This document shows positions 60,267-64,000 of a stretch of 64,000 bases of DNA, piece after piece (position 1 is the first letter of the stretch; the number at the start of each line of letters is the position of its first letter). The translations under genes and the position numbers were made by a program. The stretch is taken from the NCBI GenBank assembly GCA_029255685.2, contig CM055313.2, positions 31,294,324-31,358,323 of the forward strand, in the 5' to 3' direction. The notes under the pieces are model-generated. The model worked only from the letters and a program-made list of their open reading frames with translations. It searched no databases and was not told where the DNA came from. The stretch is from Silene conica. Taxonomy: Eukaryota > Streptophyta > Magnoliopsida > Caryophyllales > Caryophyllaceae.

Positions 60267-60643
60267 TCCATGTATGACAAACCTCATCAATAAAACCATT
60301 CATTAGCTTGGAAATGACTTGTACGAGGTAGATAAGACTATTATCAAAGTCATAAAATGGGTAAAAATAGTCATGAAAAGGCTCATTCTCGTATTGTGGA
60401 AAGACTCCATTCATTATTATGAAAGACCAATGTGAAGCTTCATTACCTGAAAAAGGTATTAAAGTTTAAAATTACATGAATATGCTGAGAACGGTCCCAA
60501 GGAACAAGTCATTTCATAAACTATATGTACTTTGATTGTTCAACTAATAATACAAGATTTTCGATACTATACGATTTAGAATAATTACATACCCGTTAGA
60601 ATTTAAAAATACAAACATTAAAATATGCCAAAACCCACTTAAA
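60267..60643. other. Intergenic DNA between the transposon block and the 5S array
   Basis: AT-rich sequence with no ORF, repeat or RNA signal that I can support. Confidence 0.5.
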
Positions 60644-60683
60644 CGATCTTTTTTTAACAAAATAATGTCGCAAGTCCCCTTCG

Positions 60684-60763
60684 GAACTCCGCAGTTAAGC
60701 GTGCTTGGGCGAGAGTAGTACTAGGATGGGTGACCTCCTGGGAAGGCCTCGTGTTGCACCCCT
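60684..60763 (+). pseudogene. Boundary 5S copy with degenerate 5' half
   Basis: From GAACTCCGCAG (60685) to the end the sequence is a normal 5S gene with A-box and C-box regions and a T8 terminator. The first about 40 bases expected from 60644 on are not recognisable except for weak matches (CGATC, TAATG, a TCCC block with changes). A copy without its 5' half and upstream element should not make normal 5S RNA. It marks the array edge. Confidence 0.8.
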
Positions 60764-60990
60764 TTTTTTTTCCTAAATTTCTTTTTTCCTTTGTTTTTTT
60801 TTCCGCATTTTCGTGTTATTAGCGAATAAAATGCGTATATCACGTCGAAATAATAAAGTTGAAAAAAAAAATCGTCCCAATCGGACACTCCGGGAGCAAG
60901 TTACGGCCTGTCGAAGACACGGAGGCGTGACGGGATAATGAGAGGACGACCGGAACTCAGTTTATGTTGAACCAGAGGCGTAAATGAGTT

Positions 60991-60998
60991 AATATAAG
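60991..60998 (+). promoter_or_regulatory. 5S upstream TATA-like element (copy 1; repeated before each gene)
   Basis: AATATAAG at about -30 to -23, the position of the plant 5S TATA-like box. The GC dinucleotide near -12 and the C at -1 described for Arabidopsis 5S genes are not present here (the gene is preceded by GTAT). Confidence 0.6.
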
Positions 60999-61020
60999 CA
61001 AATTTGTGATGAAAGTGTAT

Positions 61021-61140
61021 GGGTGCGATCATACCAGCACTAATGCACCGGATCCCATCAGAACTCCGCAGTTAAGCGTGCTTGGGCGAGAGTAGTACTA
61101 GGATGGGTGACCTCCTGGGAAGGCCTCGTGTTGCACCCCT
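61021..61140 (+). rRNA. 5S ribosomal RNA, copy 1
   Basis: A full 120-nt plant 5S gene: it begins GGGTGCGATCATACC and ends TTGCACCCCT, so the two ends pair as helix I. The pol III internal promoter is intact, with the A-box AGTTAAGCGTGC at +50 and the C-box GGATGGGTGACC at +81. A T-tract of 8 follows directly as terminator. Upstream, AATATAAG sits at about -30 to -23. The RNA is the 5S component of the large ribosomal subunit. This copy looks functional. Confidence 0.97.
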
Positions 61141-61147
61141 TTTTTTT
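61140..61147 (+). terminator. Pol III T-tract terminator (copy 1; repeated after each gene)
   Basis: A run of T begins at the last base of the gene and is followed by CC. Tract length varies from about 6 to 9 between copies. Confidence 0.9.
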
Positions 61148-61393
61148 CCTAAATTTCTTTTTTCCTTTGTTTTTTTCCGCATTTTCGTGTTATTAGCGAA
61201 TAAAATGCGTATATCACGTCGAAATAATAAAGTTGAAAAAAAAAATCGTCCCAATCGGACACTCCGGGAGCAAGTTACGGCCTGTCGAAGACACGGAGGC
61301 GTGACGGGATAATGAGAGGACGACCGGAACTCAGTTTATGTTGAACAGAGGCGTAAATGAGTTAATATAAGCAAATTTGTGATGAAAGTGTAT

Positions 61394-61513
61394 GGGTGCG
61401 ATCATACCAGCACTAATGCACCGGATCCCATCAGAACTCCGCAGTTAAGCGTGCTTGGGCGAGAGTAGTACTAGGATGGGTGACCTCCTGGGAAGGCCTC
61501 GTGTTGCACCCCT
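61394..61513 (+). rRNA. 5S ribosomal RNA, copy 2
   Basis: 120 nt, same sequence as copy 1 as far as I can read; T9 terminator. The following spacer has small indels (GATGAGGACGTCCGG). Confidence 0.96.
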
Positions 61514-61771
61514 TTTTTTTTCCTAAATTTCTTTTTTCCTTTGTTTTTTTCCGCATTTTTCGTGTTATTAGCGAATAAAATGCGTATATCACGTCGAAAT
61601 AATAAAGTTGAAAAAAAAAAATCGTCCCAATCGGACACTCCGGGAGCAAGTTACGGCCTGTCGAAGACACGGAGGCGTGACGGGATAATGATGAGGACGT
61701 CCGGAAACTCAGTTTATGTTGAACAGAGGCGTAAATGAGTTAATATAAGCAAATTTGTGATGAAAGTGTAT

Positions 61772-61892
61772 GGGTGCGATCATACCAGCACTAATGCACC
61801 GGATCCCATCAGAACTCCGCAGTTAAGCGTGCTTGGGCGAGAGTAGTACTAGGATGGGTGACCCTCCTGCGAAGGCCTCGTGTTGCACCCCT
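61772..61892 (+). rRNA. 5S rRNA copy 3, variant in the C-box
   Basis: 121 nt. It has an inserted C (GTGACCCTCC instead of GTGACCTCC) and a G-to-C change (CTGCGAAGG instead of CTGGGAAGG), both in the internal control region and helix IV area. It may be poorly transcribed or yield a defective RNA; sequencing error is the alternative. Confidence 0.85.
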
Positions 61893-62145
61893 TTTTTTTC
61901 CTAAATTTCTTTTTTCCTTTGTTTTTTTCCGCATTTTCGTGTTTACTAGCGAATAAAATGCGTATATCACGTCGAAATAATAAAGTTGAAAAAAAAAAAA
62001 TCGTCCCAATCGGACACTCCGGGAGCAAGTTACGGCCTGTCGAAGACACGGAGGCGTGACGGGATAATGAGAGGACGACCGGAACTCAGTTTATGTTGAA
62101 CAGAGGCGTAAATGAGTTAATATAAGCAAATTGTGATGAAGGTAT

Positions 62146-62265
62146 GGGTGCGATCATACCAGCACTAATGCACCGGATCCCATCAGAACTCCGCAGTTAA
62201 GCGTGCTTGGGCGAGAGTAGTACTAGGATGGGTGACCTCCTGGGAAGGCCTCGTGTTTTCACCCT
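62146..62265 (+). rRNA. 5S rRNA copy 4, altered 3' end and promoter spacing
   Basis: The body is normal, but the 3' end reads GTGTTTTCACCC instead of GTGTTGCACCCC, which breaks the helix I pairing with the 5' end. The upstream region is 3 bases shorter between the TATA-like site and the gene start. Probably defective. Confidence 0.85.
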
Positions 62266-62521
62266 TTTTTTTCTTCTAAATTTCTTTTTTCCTTTGTTTT
62301 TTTTCCGCATTTTCGTGTTACTTTGCTATAAAATGCGTATATCACGTCGAAATAATAAAGTTGAAAAAAATAAACGTCCCAATCGGACACTCCGGGAGCA
62401 AGTTACGGCCTGTCGAAGACACGGAGGCGTGACGGGATAATGAGAGGACGACCGGAACTCAGTTTAATGTTGAACAGAGGCGTAAATGAGTTAATATAAG
62501 CAAATTTGTGATGAAGTGTAT

Positions 62522-62641
62522 GGGTGCGATCATACCAGCACTAATGCACCGGATCCCATCAGAACTCCGCAGTTAAGCGTGCTTGGGCGAGAGTAGTACT
62601 AGGATGGGTGACCTCCTGGGAAGGCCTCGTGTTGCACCCCT
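62522..62641 (+). rRNA. 5S ribosomal RNA, copy 5
   Basis: 120 nt, matches copy 1; T7 terminator. Confidence 0.96.
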
Positions 62642-62895
62642 TTTTTTCCTAAATTTCTTTTTTCCTTTGTTTTTTTTCCGCATTTTCGTGTTATTAGCGA
62701 ATAAAATGCGTATATCACGTCGAAATAATAAAGTTGAAAAAAAAAATCGTCCCAATCGGACACTCCGGGAGCAAGTTACGGCCTGTCGAAGACACGGAGG
62801 CGTGACGGGGATAATGAGAGGACGACCGGAACTCAGTTTATGTTGAACAGAGGCGTAAATGAGTTAATATAAGCAAATTTGTGATGAAAGTGTAT

Positions 62896-63015
62896 GGGTG
62901 CGATCATACCAGCACTAATGCACCGGATCCCATCAGAACTCCGCAGTTAAGCGTGCTTGGGCGAGAGTAGTACTAGGATGGGTGACCTCCTGGGAAGGCC
63001 TCGTGTTGCACCCCT
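62896..63015 (+). rRNA. 5S ribosomal RNA, copy 6
   Basis: 120 nt, matches copy 1; T9 terminator. Confidence 0.96.
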
Positions 63016-63268
63016 TTTTTTTTCCTAAATTTCTTTTTTCCTTTGTTTTTTTCCGCATTTTCGTGTTATTAGCGAATAAAATGCGTATATCACGTCGAAA
63101 TAATAAAGTTGAAAAAAAAATCGTCCCAATCGGACACTCCGGGAGCAAGTTACGGCCTGTCGAAGACACGGAGGCGTGACGGGATAATGAGAGGACGACC
63201 GGAACTCAGTTTATGTTGAACAGAGGCGTAAATGAGTTAATATAAGCAAATTTGTGATGAAAGTGTAT

Positions 63269-63388
63269 GGGTGCGATCATACCAGCACTAATGCACCGAT
63301 CCCATCAGAACTCCGCAGTTAAGCGTGCTTGGGCGAGAGTAGTACTAGGATGGGTGACCTCCTGGGAAGGCCTCGTGTTGCAACCCCT
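63269..63388 (+). rRNA. 5S rRNA copy 7, two offsetting indels
   Basis: One G is missing (CACCGATCCC instead of CACCGGATCCC, about +29) and one A is added near the end (TTGCAACCCC). Length stays 120, but helix I gains a bulge. Confidence 0.88.
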
Positions 63389-63642
63389 TTTTTTTCCTAA
63401 ATTTCTTTTTTCCTTTGTTTTTTTCCGCATTTTTCGTGTTACTAGCGAATAAAATGCGTATATCACGTCGAAATAATAAAGTTGAAAAAAAAAATCGTCC
63501 CAATCGGACACTCCGGGAGCAAGTTACGGCCTGTCGAAGACACGGAGGCGTGACGGGATAATGAGAGGACGACCGGAACTCAGTTTATGTTGAACAGAGG
63601 CGTAAATGAGTTAATATAAGCAAATTTGTGATGAAAGTGTAT

Positions 63643-63762
63643 GGGTGCGATCATACCAGCACTAATGCACCGGATCCCATCAGAACTCCGCAGTTAAGCG
63701 TGCTTGGGCGAGAGTAGTACTAGGATGGGTGACCTCCTGGGAAGGCCTCGTGTTGCACCCCT
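63643..63762 (+). rRNA. 5S ribosomal RNA, copy 8
   Basis: 120 nt, matches copy 1; T9 terminator. It is followed by a spacer (63763-64000) with more small changes than the others, for example CCAATCGACAC, CCTGTCCGAAG and GAGGCTTGACG. Confidence 0.96.
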
Positions 63763-64000
63763 TTTTTTTTCCTAAATTTCTTTTTTCCTTTGTTTTTTTT
63801 CCGCATTTTCGTGTTATAGCGAATTAAAATGCGTATATCACGTCGAAATAATAAAGTTGAAAAAAAAAAATCGTCCCAATCGACACTCCGGGAGCAAGTT
63901 ACGGCCTGTCCGAAGACACGGAGGCTTGACGGGATAATGAGAGGACGACCGGAACTCAGTTTATGTTGTACAGAGGCGTAAATGAGTTAATATAAGCAAA

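Larger units (their letters stand above)
60644..64000 (+). repeat. 5S rDNA tandem array (left boundary inside the window)
   Basis: Nine gene copies, the first one degenerate, at intervals of 373, 378, 374, 376, 374, 373 and 374 bp between the complete copies. Each unit is a 120-bp gene plus a spacer of about 254 bp that holds a T-tract, a 'GCGTATATCACGTCG' block, an A-tract, and a TATA-like AATATAAG before the next gene. The array runs off the right edge. All genes point right. Frames of 60-87 codons inside the array are chance. Confidence 0.97.

Noticed and set aside
61072-63511. Protein-coding frames across the 5S units
   Set aside because: All span 5S genes and spacers with homopolymer runs and shift between units; the rRNA genes explain the conservation.

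Overview
This window comes from a flowering plant, most likely a eudicot. The evidence is plant-type 5S rRNA genes with pol III T-tracts, LTR retrotransposons of the plant Ty1/copia, Ty3/gypsy-chromovirus and Athila classes with tRNA-iMet and tRNA-Asp primer-binding sites, a plant LINE tail, AT-rich spacers and plant-type splice signals. I cannot fix the species. It is a repeat-dense, probably heterochromatic stretch. Apart from the 5S genes I see no intact protein-coding gene, only one candidate first exon (minus strand, 3157-3439).

Layout. 1-1436: a copia LTR, its primer-binding site and the start of gag, broken off. 1437-2640: an Athila-like LTR or leader fragment carrying a cluster of CTCGATCGAG palindromes. 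2641-3586: a candidate host exon and its 5' flank. 3587-12713: a complete but non-coding, chromovirus-like LTR retrotransposon (2.9-kb LTRs, 5-bp target duplication) whose LTRs carry an array of small hairpins with a constant GGTTAT loop. 13063-14160: an inverted, decayed copia pol fragment. About 14161-19322: a deleted Athila-type element (tRNA-Asp primer site, gag remnant, two more palindrome clusters, an internal promoter with a leader intron, and a frameshifted Athila-type ORF). 19323-60141: a second, diverged copia LTR split by two later insertions, a 39.6-kb tandem LTR array and a LINE tail. 60142-60266: a possible tRNA-derived SINE. 60644-64000: a 5S rDNA array (374-bp units) running off the right edge.

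The most striking object is 19612-59245. Nine LTRs of exactly 3006 bp alternate with eight non-coding internal segments of 1570-1574 bp, and the whole series is bracketed by one ATGAT target-site duplication. That is one insertion of a non-autonomous element that later expanded in place to LTR-(internal-LTR)x8. Rare SNPs sort the units into blocks, recording stepwise duplication. Two other patterns deserve attention: the GGTTAT-loop hairpin array, whose stems differ between copies yet remain self-complementary, and about 20 CTCGATCGAG palindromes in three clusters spaced mainly about 21 or 30 bp apart.

There is no operon-like cooperation between genes here. The functional units are the tandem 5S genes (pol III, ribosomal RNA) and the cis-acting parts of retroelements that would depend on proteins encoded elsewhere.
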